Part shown: in pieces, positions 52,076-60,305 of the stretch
Position numbering within the stretch: the stretch's first letter is position 1
Layout: each line of letters starts with the position of its first letter
NCBI GenBank assembly: GCA_030425505.1
Contig: JAUIAB010000014.1
Coordinates: 1-64,000, forward strand
From: Bacteroidia bacterium
Lineage (GTDB): Bacteria; Bacteroidota; Bacteroidia; Cytophagales; Flammeovirgaceae
Length of the DNA stretch: 64,000 bases
Reading direction: 5' to 3'
Made by a program: the position numbers and the translations under genes
The notes under the pieces: generated by a model
What the model was told of the DNA's origin: nothing
What the model saw: the letters and a program-made list of their open reading frames with translations, nothing else
Database searches by the model: none

Positions 52076-52468
52076 CTATTTACCTTTACCTTTTCCCTCT
52101 TTTGGTTTTTTAGCGCCGTACTTAGATCTACGCTGCTTTCTTCCTTCAACACCCGCAGTATCTAATGCCCCTCTTATTATATGATATCGCACACCTGGCA
52201 AGTCTTTAACTCTTCCTCCTCTAATCAAAACTATAGAGTGCTCTTGTAAGTTATGTCCTTCTCCTGGTATGTAAGCGTTGACTTCTTTTCCATTAGTCAA
52301 TCTAACTCTTGCTACTTTTCTCATAGCCGAATTAGGCTTCTTAGGAGTAGTAGTATATACTCTTGTACATACTCCCCTTCTTTGTGGACAAGAATCTAAA
52401 GCCCTTGATTTAGACTTTGACTCCATTTTTTTTCTGCCTTTTTTAATTAATTGTTGTATAGTTGGCAT
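52076..52468 (-). CDS. rpsL: 30S ribosomal protein S12
   Basis: A 130-residue S12, part of the decoding centre. [58 protein letters not shown] and the C-terminal YGAKKPKE confirm it. The Lys codon of KKPNS is the usual streptomycin-sensitive form. First gene of the operon, with a clear promoter upstream. Confidence 0.97.
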   Translation of the reverse strand: MPTIQQLIKKGRKKMESKSKSRALDSCPQRRGVCTRVYTTTPKKPNSAMRKVARVRLTNGKEVNAYIPGEGHNLQEHSIVLIRGGRVKDLPGVRYHIIRGALDTAGVEGRKQRRSKYGAKKPKEGKGKGK

Positions 52469-52505
52469 TACACCTAAATTATCTTTATTTTAAAAATTCG
52501 AGATG

Positions 52506-52536
52506 CAAAGGTAGTGATTTACTTTTCTTTTTACAA
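52506..52536 (-). promoter_or_regulatory. Bacteroidota-type promoter of the str operon
   Basis: On the minus strand, TTG (at 52534-52536) is followed 20 bp later by TACCTTTG (52506-52513), the TTG-N19/20-TAnnTTTG pattern. About 40 bp separate it from the rpsL ATG. This is the clearest promoter in the window. Confidence 0.75.
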
Positions 52537-52579
52537 AGCTGTAAAGAATGTATTTTTATTTAGCAAAATACCCTTCTTT

Positions 52580-53663
52580 TTAGCTCCCAAACTGCATAAG
52601 ATATGCTTTTATAAACTCGTCCAAATCACCATCCATTACTTTTTGAACATCTGTTTTTTCCACCCCAGTCCTATTGTCCTTTACTAGTTTATAAGGGTGC
52701 ATTACATAACTTCTAATTTGTGAGCCGAAATCAATTCTTTTCTTGGTCCCTTCCACTTTCGCCTTTTCTTCATTCCTTTTCTCTATTTCTATTTGATATA
52801 GCCTAGATTTCAGCATTTTCATCGCTTTATCTTTATTTTGAAGCTGAGAACGTTCTTGTTGACACTCGACAATAACTCCCGATGGTTCATGGCGCAACCT
52901 TACTGCTGTTTCCACCTTATTTACATTTTGCCCTCCAGCTCCTCCAGCTCTAAAAGTTTCCCACTTTATATCAGAAGGGTTTATTTCTATTTCTATTGTA
53001 TCATCTACAACAGGATAAACAAATACAGAGGCAAAAGATGTATGCCTTCTTCCCCCTGAGTCAAAAGGTGAAATACGCACCAAGCGATGTACTCCTATTT
53101 CCGGTTTCAAATAACCATACGCAAATGTTCCCTCTATTTCTAAGGTTACTGATCTTACTCCTGCTACGTCTCCAGGCTGGTAGTTAATTTCACTTACTTT
53201 ATAGCTTTTCGACTCGCCCCACATTATGTACATCCGCATCAACATCTCTGCCCAGTCCTGGCTCTCTGTTCCACCAGCTCCAGGGTTTATCTCAACTATT
53301 GCACTTAAAGAATCTTCTTCACTCCCCAGCATTTTCTTTACTTCCAAAGACTCCAACTCTTTCACCACCGATGCACTCTCTTGGTTCACCTCTGCCTCTT
53401 CTACTTCTCCTTCTTCGAAAAATTCGAATAGTGTCTCTAAGTCCAAAAATTTTTGAGATAGACTTTCAAATTCTTTAACCCACCCTTTTTTCGTTTTTAT
53501 TGATTTCAATATAACCTCTGCTTTCTTGGGATCATCCCAGAAGTCCTGTGCAAATGTTAGTTTTTCTTCTTTTTCTATCTCCTCTTTTTTGGTATCGACG
53601 TCAAAGATACCCCCTCAAGGCTGCTACTCTCGCCTTTAAATCCTTCATCTGGGATTGATTCAT
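52580..53663 (-). CDS. prfB: Peptide chain release factor 2, with +1 programmed frameshift
   Basis: About 360 residues after recoding. The zero frame starts at ATG 53663 ([20 protein letters not shown]) and meets TGA at 53601-53603. A +1 shift at CTT TGA continues as [20 protein letters not shown] into the main frame. Release factor motifs are [18 protein letters not shown] (GGQ) and [16 protein letters not shown] in RISPFDSGG is the stop-codon recognition tripeptide of RF2. It recognises TGA and TAA and autoregulates its own synthesis through the shift. Confidence 0.95.
53600..53615 (-). promoter_or_regulatory. prfB +1 frameshift site
   Basis: On the minus strand it reads AGGGGGTATCTTTGAC: a Shine-Dalgarno-like AGGGGG, spacer, slippery CTT and in-frame TGA with following C. 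This is the classic site; AGGGGG at a 3-base distance before CTT promotes slippage. Confidence 0.92.
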
Positions 53664-53733
53664 TTTTTATAATTTATTGTTGGATGTAAAAGTAAATAAT
53701 TGAACTGTTTCGTAATAGCGTATCACCCCTCTT

Positions 53734-54477
53734 TTATCTATGGTTTTTCCATATTTCCCAAGCCTCTTCAGCTTGAAGAGTTAGCATTTCCATGCCGTTT
53801 TTGGTTTTGCAAGAATGACTTAACCCTTCTTTTAAAAAAAGTGTAAGCTCCGGGTTATAGATTAGATCAAATAAATAATGCTCTTCACTAAGGTATTGAT
53901 ACGGAATCTCAGGTTTTTGCTCCACTTTGGGGTACATTCCTAAAGGCGTGGTATTGATAATTAACTTATACTCAGCTATCCATTTTTCATCTAATTCTTC
54001 ATAGGTAATTGCCGCCTTCCCTTTTTCACGAGAAACGAACTGAAAAGGAATTTTTTCTTGCTTCAAAACTTCTGCCACAGCCTTTGAAGCCCCGCCTGTA
54101 CCTAAGATAAGCGCCTTCATCTGTCGCTTTTCTTCAAGAAAAGCATTTAAAGACTTCTGAAAACCAACTACATCGGTGTTGAATCCAATAATTTCTTTGC
54201 TTTTTGTAATTGCTATGGTATTTACAGCCTGAATGTTCTTTGCTGACTCATCTAAATGATCTAAATAGGGAATTACCTTCTCTTTATATGGAATGGTTAC
54301 GTTTAAGCCTACCAGGTTAGGCTCTCTTTCGATAAGCTCTTTTATCTCCTCTATTTTTTCTAATTCGTAAAGATTGTATTCGCTATTTGTAATATTTTCT
54401 CTTTTGAATTTTTCCGTAAAGTATTTTTTAGAAAAAGAATGGGTAAGAGATTTCCCTATTAGTCCATATTTATACAT
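53734..54477 (-). CDS. aroE: Shikimate dehydrogenase
   Basis: A 247-residue NADP-dependent enzyme of aromatic amino acid synthesis. SLTHSFSKKYF binds shikimate, NVTIPYKEKV carries the catalytic Lys, GFNTDVVGF the Asp, and LILGTGGASKAVAEVL the NADP site. NTTPLGMYP and the QAEEAWEIW tail are conserved. Divergent from the PorP-like gene 60 bp away. Confidence 0.93.
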   Translation of the reverse strand: MYKYGLIGKSLTHSFSKKYFTEKFKRENITNSEYNLYELEKIEEIKELIEREPNLVGLNVTIPYKEKVIPYLDHLDESAKNIQAVNTIAITKSKEIIGFNTDVVGFQKSLNAFLEEKRQMKALILGTGGASKAVAEVLKQEKIPFQFVSREKGKAAITYEELDEKWIAEYKLIINTTPLGMYPKVEQKPEIPYQYLSEEHYLFDLIYNPELTLFLKEGLSHSCKTKNGMEMLTLQAEEAWEIWKNHR

Positions 54478-54536
54478 TTTACTTAGGCTTTTTCAAACAG
54501 AATCGTGAAATTTGTTTACGCGATAATTTATTTTTT

Positions 54537-55571
54537 CTGTTCGAAGCTATAAAACGTTTTATATTAACATCTATTTTTCTTGCAGTTTGGGAAGTTATTT
54601 TTACTCTCCCAGCACACAGTCAAGCTCCTCATTTTTCCCAATTTTTTAGACTTCCTAGTTTTTATAATCCTGCTCTTACTGGAAATGTAGAGCAGCTGCA
54701 AGCTTCTTTTGCCTACAGGTGGCAGTGGGCATCTTCTTCTCAAAGTTATATTAATACTTTAGCCAGTTTTGAGCATAATTTGATCTCACATAAAGGGGGT
54801 GTCGGAGTTAATTTTTCTAATGACTGGATTTCACAAAATCAATCCAGGTTTAGAGGCAATGTGTTGTATGCAAAAGATCTAAAGAAAGATGCTTTTTTAA
54901 GCTGGCGAGCCGGGCTCTCTTTGGGGTATCAGTCCATTCGGTTTGACTATGAGAATATCTTATTTGGAGATCAGATAGAGTTTTCTAGAGGCGTTAGCGC
55001 TGAAGTATTGCCTACTGAAAATGTAAATGGCATTATTTCTTCTGTAGGGACGATTGTTTATAACCAATTTTTTTGGTTAGGCTATGCTTTAAGGGATGTT
55101 TATATCCCGTTTCAAAGCTCTCTAAGCTATAAAGGCTATCTACAACATTCATTGTACGGCGGTTGGAATATTTTAATTAACAGAAGAAGCAGCTATAAAA
55201 CAGCTCACCCTAGTCAAAGAAAAGATATTTTTCTTCGCCCTGCTGTAGTTATAGAAAACAATGGGCGATTTTGGTATACCAGCCTTGGTGGTAGCTTCGT
55301 GTATTCTTTTCTTTCTTTAGGAGTTTGGATGAAAGAGCTACCCTTTGAAGCTGAAAGTGATTTGACGCCTAATTCGATGGTTTTGTTCTTTGGCTTTAAT
55401 TACAAAAACTGGAGTATTGGTTACAGTTTTGACAATTCCCTTGCTAAGTCTCCTTCTATTTTTCAAAACTCTCACGAAATTACTTTGTCTTTCTCTCCTA
55501 AAGCTACCGTAGCGTTTAAAAAGAAAGGCTCTCGAATGCAATTTATTAACTGCCCAGGATTTCTATATTAA
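54537..55571 (+). CDS. PorP/SprF family protein, start unresolved
   Basis: About 345 residues: signal-like FILTSIFLAVWEVIFTLPAHSQ, then FSQFFRLPSFYNPALTGN and FAYRWQWASSSQSYINTLASFEHNL, the defining opening of PorP/SprF proteins (outer-membrane barrel partners of T9SS gliding and adhesin genes). A beta-rich remainder ends FSPKATVAFKKK. No ATG, GTG or TTG lies in frame before the signal peptide; the given start is a CTG at 54537, the first plausible codon. An internal TTG at 54780 would cut the family domain. A T9SS cargo gene is normally next to it; none is here. Confidence 0.7.
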   Translation: MFEAIKRFILTSIFLAVWEVIFTLPAHSQAPHFSQFFRLPSFYNPALTGNVEQLQASFAYRWQWASSSQSYINTLASFEHNLISHKGGVGVNFSNDWISQNQSRFRGNVLYAKDLKKDAFLSWRAGLSLGYQSIRFDYENILFGDQIEFSRGVSAEVLPTENVNGIISSVGTIVYNQFFWLGYALRDVYIPFQSSLSYKGYLQHSLYGGWNILINRRSSYKTAHPSQRKDIFLRPAVVIENNGRFWYTSLGGSFVYSFLSLGVWMKELPFEAESDLTPNSMVLFFGFNYKNWSIGYSFDNSLAKSPSIFQNSHEITLSFSPKATVAFKKKGSRMQFINCPGFLY

Positions 55572-55733
55572 GCTATTCGTCAAATAAAGTCTCTTACTTT
55601 TTAAGTTGATGAAACCAATTACAATGAAAAAGGTTAAAGTTAATACCTTTGCTAGACTTGCAAGTAGAGTTAGTAAGCTTTATCAAACAAGCAATTATAA
55701 ATTTACTAATTTAATATTTTTATTTTTAAAAAA

Positions 55734-56192
55734 ATGAAAATAAATAGATCTAAAATACCTTTAGAAACACTAACTAAAGATGAGATAAAAAGCTATAATA
55801 ATTTGAGTTCTAAAAAATATGGTGAAAAGTTAGCAACCAAAGTAGCTGAAAAACTATTAGGATTAAACAGTGAAATTGATGGAATTTATCATTCTCATAG
55901 AGATTATTGTGGGCTAGGAATATTTTCCTTCAACGGAAAGTTTTTTTTGGTTACTGTTATTGACGGCTCTGGATATATTGATGCACCCATTCTAGAACTT
56001 GACTCAAAAGCTGAATTTATCAAATGGTTATCTAATGAGAATGACCAAAGTATGTCATTATATGGAATGGATTTTAATAATCAAACAATTACTAAGTTGA
56101 GATTAGATTGGTTTCTAGAAGAAAACTATTCGCCAGATTGGAATAACTATGCCAGGTATACCAGAAAAATTAGATCTAGCTTAACTAAATAG
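55734..56192 (+). CDS. Hypothetical protein
   Basis: A 152-residue soluble protein with an N-terminal Lys-rich helix (TKDEIKSYNNLSSKKYGEKL), and GIYHSHRDYCGLGIFSFNGKFFLVTVIDGSG in the middle. No signal peptide. No family is recognised; it looks like the small single-domain proteins often found beside toxin loci, but evidence is positional only (Fic gene downstream). Confidence 0.55.
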   Translation: MKINRSKIPLETLTKDEIKSYNNLSSKKYGEKLATKVAEKLLGLNSEIDGIYHSHRDYCGLGIFSFNGKFFLVTVIDGSGYIDAPILELDSKAEFIKWLSNENDQSMSLYGMDFNNQTITKLRLDWFLEENYSPDWNNYARYTRKIRSSLTK

Positions 56193-56369
56193 GCTTTTAC
56201 CTTCATATGCTTATATGTGAGGTTTCTAAAACTCGTCTATAGATAAGAGTTAGTAATCAGCATCTTAATATGCCGAAAATTTAATTACCAAAATCATTAA
56301 CCACAAGCAAAAGAAGACATTGTGCAACGAATAAGGCTCTATTTAACGCAAAATAAGCAACGATTAATT

Positions 56370-56406
56370 TTGATTTGCGACGAATAAAGGCTACTTTCGT
56401 TGCAAA
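56370..56406 (+). promoter_or_regulatory. Promoter with overlapping palindromic operator before fic
   Basis: TTG (56370-56372), a 19-bp gap and TACTTTCG (56392-56399) fit the promoter pattern with one change. An inverted repeat TTTGCGACGAA/TTCGTTGCAAA (56374-56384 and 56396-56406; 10 of 11 bases pair) covers the whole promoter core. A further partial copy (GCAACGAATAAGGCTCTATT) lies at 56324. It suits autorepression by the Fic protein's own DNA-binding part. Confidence 0.65.
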
Positions 56407-56417
56407 TAACGCATCGA

Positions 56418-57542
56418 ATGGAGGCTTTTATACATCAAAATAACAATTGGCCTGATTTTACATGGAACAGCAATGATTTCATTGATTTGCTAAGTGAGGC
56501 AAGAAATTTACAAGGCAGGCTAATCGGGAAAATGGAAACATTAGGTTTCGATTTAAGAAATGAAGCTTTGCTTAATACGTTGACTCTTGACGTATTAAAA
56601 TCATCAGAAATTGAAGGAGAATTTCTTAACCCTAATCAGGTACGTTCATCCATTGCACGTAGATTAGGAATGGAAATAGCGGGAGCAGTTGAATCTGACA
56701 GAAGTGTAGAAGGAGTAGTTGAAATGATGCTTAATGCAACACAAAAATGCTTTGATCCATTAACTGCTGATAGACTTTTTGATTGGCATGCTGCTTTATT
56801 TCCAACAGGGAGAAGTGGAATGCACAAGATAACCGTTGCAAACTGGAGAAAAGATACTACAGGACCAATGCAGGTTGTATCAGGACCAATGGGAAAAGAG
56901 AAAGTACACTTTCAGGCACCTGATTCTGGTTTGGTAAAAGATGAAATGACACGATTTATAGATTGGTTTAACAACAGTAAAATTGACTTGGTAATTAAAG
57001 CTGCAGTTGCGCATTTATGGTTTGTGACTATCCACCCTTTTGATGATGGAAACGGCAGGATAACAAGAGCATTGACAGATATGCTTCTTGCTCAATCCGA
57101 CAAAAGTAACCAACGTTTTTACAGCATGTCCGCTCAGATTAGATTAGAAAGGAAGCAATATTATGAGATATTGGAAAAAACACAAAAAGGCAATTTAGAT
57201 ATAACAGATTGGATTGTTTGGTTTCTAAACTGTCTGGTTAATGCTTTAAAGTCAACTGATTCTGTTTTGACAAGAGTTTTATTTAAAGCAGAATTCTGGC
57301 AAAAACATATTGATGCCATGATGAATGATCGCCAAAGAAAACTGTTGAATAAGTTAATGGATGGATTTGATGGAAAGTTAACATCTTCAAAATGGGCAAA
57401 AATTGCAAAGTGTTCCAAAGATTCAGCTATTAGAGATATTAATGACTTGATTGAGAAAGGGATATTGCAAAAAGAAGCAGCAGGAGGAAGAAGTACCAAT
57501 TACGAACTGATTGGAATACCAGCTAATAACACACGATCATAA
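56418..57542 (+). CDS. Fic family AMPylator
   Basis: About 374 residues from ATG 56418 (MEAFIHQNNNWPDFTW, the DUF4172 start). Inhibitory motif SSEIEG (S62-G67) matches the [S/T]xxxE[G/N] rule, so self-inhibition is by an N-terminal helix (class II). Catalytic loop HPFDDGNGR with His206. The C-terminal region (about 305-374) has a winged-helix look (DRQRKLLNKLMDG...KDSAIRDINDLIEKGILQ). Fic enzymes transfer AMP to target hydroxyls. Target unknown. A RhuM remnant lies right after it, a common neighbour of such genes. Confidence 0.9.
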   Translation: MEAFIHQNNNWPDFTWNSNDFIDLLSEARNLQGRLIGKMETLGFDLRNEALLNTLTLDVLKSSEIEGEFLNPNQVRSSIARRLGMEIAGAVESDRSVEGVVEMMLNATQKCFDPLTADRLFDWHAALFPTGRSGMHKITVANWRKDTTGPMQVVSGPMGKEKVHFQAPDSGLVKDEMTRFIDWFNNSKIDLVIKAAVAHLWFVTIHPFDDGNGRITRALTDMLLAQSDKSNQRFYSMSAQIRLERKQYYEILEKTQKGNLDITDWIVWFLNCLVNALKSTDSVLTRVLFKAEFWQKHIDAMMNDRQRKLLNKLMDGFDGKLTSSKWAKIAKCSKDSAIRDINDLIEKGILQKEAAGGRSTNYELIGIPANNTRS

Positions 57543-57589
57543 AACACTGCTTGGATAGTGCTAAATTTAAAGAATCGTATGATTGAGAA

Positions 57590-57712
57590 ATGAATTTACC
57601 TGAAATAAAAAATAGCGAAGTTCTTGTCTTCAAATCTAAAGATAGAAAGACTGAGTTACAGATAGTGTTTGATGCTCGAAAACGATACAGTTTGGGTTAC
57701 CAATGGGATTAA
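57590..57712 (+). pseudogene. RhuM-type gene remnant
   Basis: Starts MNLPEIKNSEVLVFKSKDRK TELQIVFDA, which resembles the opening of RhuM proteins (NSEI.LY.T.DG.TKIEV). A frameshift then turns the next expected ENDTVW into another frame (visible at about 57677-57692 as GAAAACGATACAGTTTGG) and TAA ends it at 57712. Only about 45 codons of a normally 300-residue or longer gene remain. Confidence 0.6.
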
Positions 57713-57737
57713 AGTTTTTTGTAAAATGATACTCCTC

Positions 57738-58205
57738 TTAAACAAAGTTTTTGATTTCTCTCTTATGGTCTTTTTGTTTTAGGCTTTCTCTTTTGTCGTA
57801 AAGCTTTTTCCCTTTAGCTAAAGAAACCTCAACCTTAGCCCAACCCCTTTCACTGATGAATAAGCGAATTGGAATTATGGTCATTCCCACGTCTTTGAGC
57901 TTTCCATCTAGCTTTTTTAACTCTTTTTTCTTTAGCAGTAGCTTTCTCTCTGCGATAGGATCATGGCTGTTTGCATCACCCGCTTTGTCAAAAGGAGAAA
58001 TGTGCATTCCCTTTATAAATAGCTCTCCATTGTTTAAATAGCAATAGGCTTCTTGTAAGCTCGCTTTCCCAAGTCGGATAGATTTAATTTCTGAGCCTTT
58101 TAAAACAATTCCACATACATATTTATCGAGTAGATGATACTCAAAAGATGCCTTCTTGTTTTTAATATTGACCTGTTTCTGTATTTTAAGTTTATCGCTA
58201 GCCAT
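57738..58205 (-). CDS. smpB: SsrA-binding protein
   Basis: About 155 residues from ATG 58205 ([21 protein letters not shown]). Partner of tmRNA in trans-translation. [39 protein letters not shown] and GLKLYDKR-like [12 protein letters not shown] are diagnostic, and the charged C-terminal tail ends KREIKNFV. The tmRNA gene is not in the window. A TTG four codons earlier is possible. Confidence 0.93.
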   Translation of the reverse strand: MASDKLKIQKQVNIKNKKASFEYHLLDKYVCGIVLKGSEIKSIRLGKASLQEAYCYLNNGELFIKGMHISPFDKAGDANSHDPIAERKLLLKKKELKKLDGKLKDVGMTIIPIRLFISERGWAKVEVSLAKGKKLYDKRESLKQKDHKREIKNFV

Positions 58206-58255
58206 CAGTGCGTACAATTCATTTTAAAAATGAACATGCAAATATAAATATTTTG

Positions 58256-59521
58256 TTACGGCAATGTTTGATCTAACTGTCGATATACTTTAAGAAGTTC
58301 TATCGCACTACTTGTATTCTTTATCTTTTTAGGGCTTATAAACTCCAAAAGCTTTCTAGCTGAGGAATACAGGAAGTCATCGCTCTCACTATTTAGACTC
58401 AAGTATTTTATCATTTTGAAAACTTTAAGCCCATCAAACCAACTGTATATTTTCTGCTGCAGGCTTTCACCAGAGCCACTATTATTTAAAATTTGGATAC
58501 TATTTTCTTCAAAAAGGATTTGATCTAAGTACGATTTAGTATTGGCTGATAAACCCAATATTTTTTCTTTAATTTCTGAAGGAGAAGAATCGTGCTTTAT
58601 TTTACTAATAAGGCTAAATATTTCTTGCGCTTCTAAGAAAGCACCCATCCCATACGTTTTAACTTTTGCATTTTGCTTTAGCTGAGTAATAGTTTTTCCT
58701 GTACCAAATGGCGTTCTGTCAGACTCTCTACACGACGGAAAGACTAAGGGTCTTTTAATAAAATGGTGGGTAAAGTGAGGCTTAAGTTTGTATAAAAAGT
58801 AAAAATCTTCCCCTGCTTTTCTCTTATTCATCCCTCCGGACTTCGCATAAACACTGCTCTTGCTTCCAAAACAAGAGCCTATAGTATACATAGAGTTGGG
58901 ATACCCAGCAAAGCTCAATGCATTTTTGAAATATCTTAGATAGAGCTCATACTCTATGATCTCCCAGTACTCTTCTTGTTTCTGTTCGTCAATGGCATGC
59001 TCGAAGTTTATGGTAATAAAATCTACTTTTTTGGTAAAGACTTTTTCTATTTCTAGAAAGTAGTCAGGTGAGACCTTGCAATCTGCATCAAGAGATAAGA
59101 TAATCCCATCTTGTTGTAATTGGCAAAACCGATGGAGAGCTTCATCCATACCTATTTTTCGAGCTAGACCAACCCCAGCTATTTTATTGGGCAAGTTATT
59201 TTCCAGAACCGAATGAATACTAAATTTTTCTGAACCAAGCTTTGCTGAAAGGTCCTCTAATTGAGAAAAGGTTTTCTGGTTATTTTCCAGAACTTCCTTC
59301 TCAGCATTTTCAGGAGCATTAATTACTACTATGACTTCAACGCTTTTCCCATCGGGAATTATGCAGTTCGCTAATGAAGTAATGGTTACATCAATAGCAT
59401 TTTCATTAAATGCAGGGATTACCACACAACAAAATAGATTGAGAGAAGGAGGAAGTTGAATTTTAGGAGTTTGATAGGCATATCTTTTAAAATACAACTC
59501 ACACCTTTCACTAAAAGTCAT
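58256..59521 (-). CDS. Glycosyltransferase family 2 protein
   Basis: A 421-residue GT-A type enzyme. CVVIPAFNENAIDVTITSLANC opens the domain, LSLDADCKVSPDYF holds the DxD-type metal motif, and AGEDFYFLYKLK is the usual third block. No membrane segment is evident. The rest is helical. Sugar donor and acceptor unknown. It follows the lipoprotein gene by 19 bp and precedes smpB. Confidence 0.8.
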   Translation of the reverse strand: MTFSERCELYFKRYAYQTPKIQLPPSLNLFCCVVIPAFNENAIDVTITSLANCIIPDGKSVEVIVVINAPENAEKEVLENNQKTFSQLEDLSAKLGSEKFSIHSVLENNLPNKIAGVGLARKIGMDEALHRFCQLQQDGIILSLDADCKVSPDYFLEIEKVFTKKVDFITINFEHAIDEQKQEEYWEIIEYELYLRYFKNALSFAGYPNSMYTIGSCFGSKSSVYAKSGGMNKRKAGEDFYFLYKLKPHFTHHFIKRPLVFPSCRESDRTPFGTGKTITQLKQNAKVKTYGMGAFLEAQEIFSLISKIKHDSSPSEIKEKILGLSANTKSYLDQILFEENSIQILNNSGSGESLQQKIYSWFDGLKVFKMIKYLSLNSESDDFLYSSARKLLEFISPKKIKNTSSAIELLKVYRQLDQTLP

Positions 59522-59540
59522 TTTATGAAGGTGTATTTAG

Positions 59541-60002
59541 TTAAAGATTGTGATCGTACTCTTCTCTTAATACATACGTATCTCCATCAATAATAAATCT
59601 TGTTTCTGTTATTAGCTCTTGACCTGTCAAAGAAACTATAGTGTAATTTGTGCTCGCAAAACTGCCAAAGTAGTTTTCTGTAGTTAAAGTATTCGTGACT
59701 TGATCGTAAATCCACTGACCTCTTTCTAAAGTTGGCTCATTGTTTCCATCACAAAGCGTTTCTCCTTCTGTTCGTTCATAGGTCTGATCACTACTAAATG
59801 ACCATAGGTCGTCTCTTTGACATGGAAAAATAGTTAGATAGATATCTTCTGTTACTCCATTAGAAGAAATTTCTTTACCCTTAAGAATCCAGGTGTCTTG
59901 TGTTAAAAGGGTAGCATCAAAAGAAAACCCATCGTCATCTTTGTCACAAGCCAAAAATGGCAGGATAAAAGCTGCTAGTATAAAAGTTACTATTTTTTTC
60001 AT
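59541..60002 (-). CDS. Lipocalin-like lipoprotein
   Basis: About 153 residues from ATG 60002. Lipoprotein signal LAAFILPFLAC, with CDKDDDG after the lipid Cys. The mature part (TWILKGKEISSNG, DLWSFSSDQTYERTEGETLC, GQWIYDQVTNTLTT) has the layout of lipocalin-like Bacteroidota proteins. An upstream in-frame ATG at 60053 lies within repeat R1 and is unlikely. Function unknown. Confidence 0.7.
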   Translation of the reverse strand: MKKIVTFILAAFILPFLACDKDDDGFSFDATLLTQDTWILKGKEISSNGVTEDIYLTIFPCQRDDLWSFSSDQTYERTEGETLCDGNNEPTLERGQWIYDQVTNTLTTENYFGSFASTNYTIVSLTGQELITETRFIIDGDTYVLREEYDHNL

Positions 60003-60013
60003 GTGTTTAAAAT

Positions 60014-60099
60014 TTGTGACCAGCCTAGTTTGTTTAGCACACATCTTAATCATTGCTTCGTGTATGCCTCAATTTTAAGCCAGACATGGTCTGTTTCAT
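60014..60099 (-). repeat. Repeat R1, copy 3
   Basis: An 86-bp element just before the lipocalin-like gene. It shares TTTAAAATTTGTGACC, ACACATCTTAATCATTGCTT, GCCTCAATTTTAAG and GGTCTGTTTCATTTTA with the other copies. The distance from its end to the ATG (11 bp) equals that at porD and argS within one base. Confidence 0.75.
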
Positions 60100-60305
60100 T
60101 TTAGAATACGCTTTAAAAAAGTTTAATAATCAAATATCAGCAATAATTCTTGTATGTAGTTGGCTTTCAGATGTTTGCAAATAGATCTTATATTCTTTTT
60201 TAAAAGATATCCGAATATATCATTAATCCTTGTGAAAAACACATGGTGGATTTTACTAACTTTATCCAATATTTATAAAATCAAGGTAGCTAGAGTATTT
60301 GATTG

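Noticed and set aside
60003-60053. Longer start for the lipocalin-like gene (ATG at 60053)
   Set aside because: The extra residues come from repeat R1, and the lipoprotein signal starts cleanly at ATG 60002.
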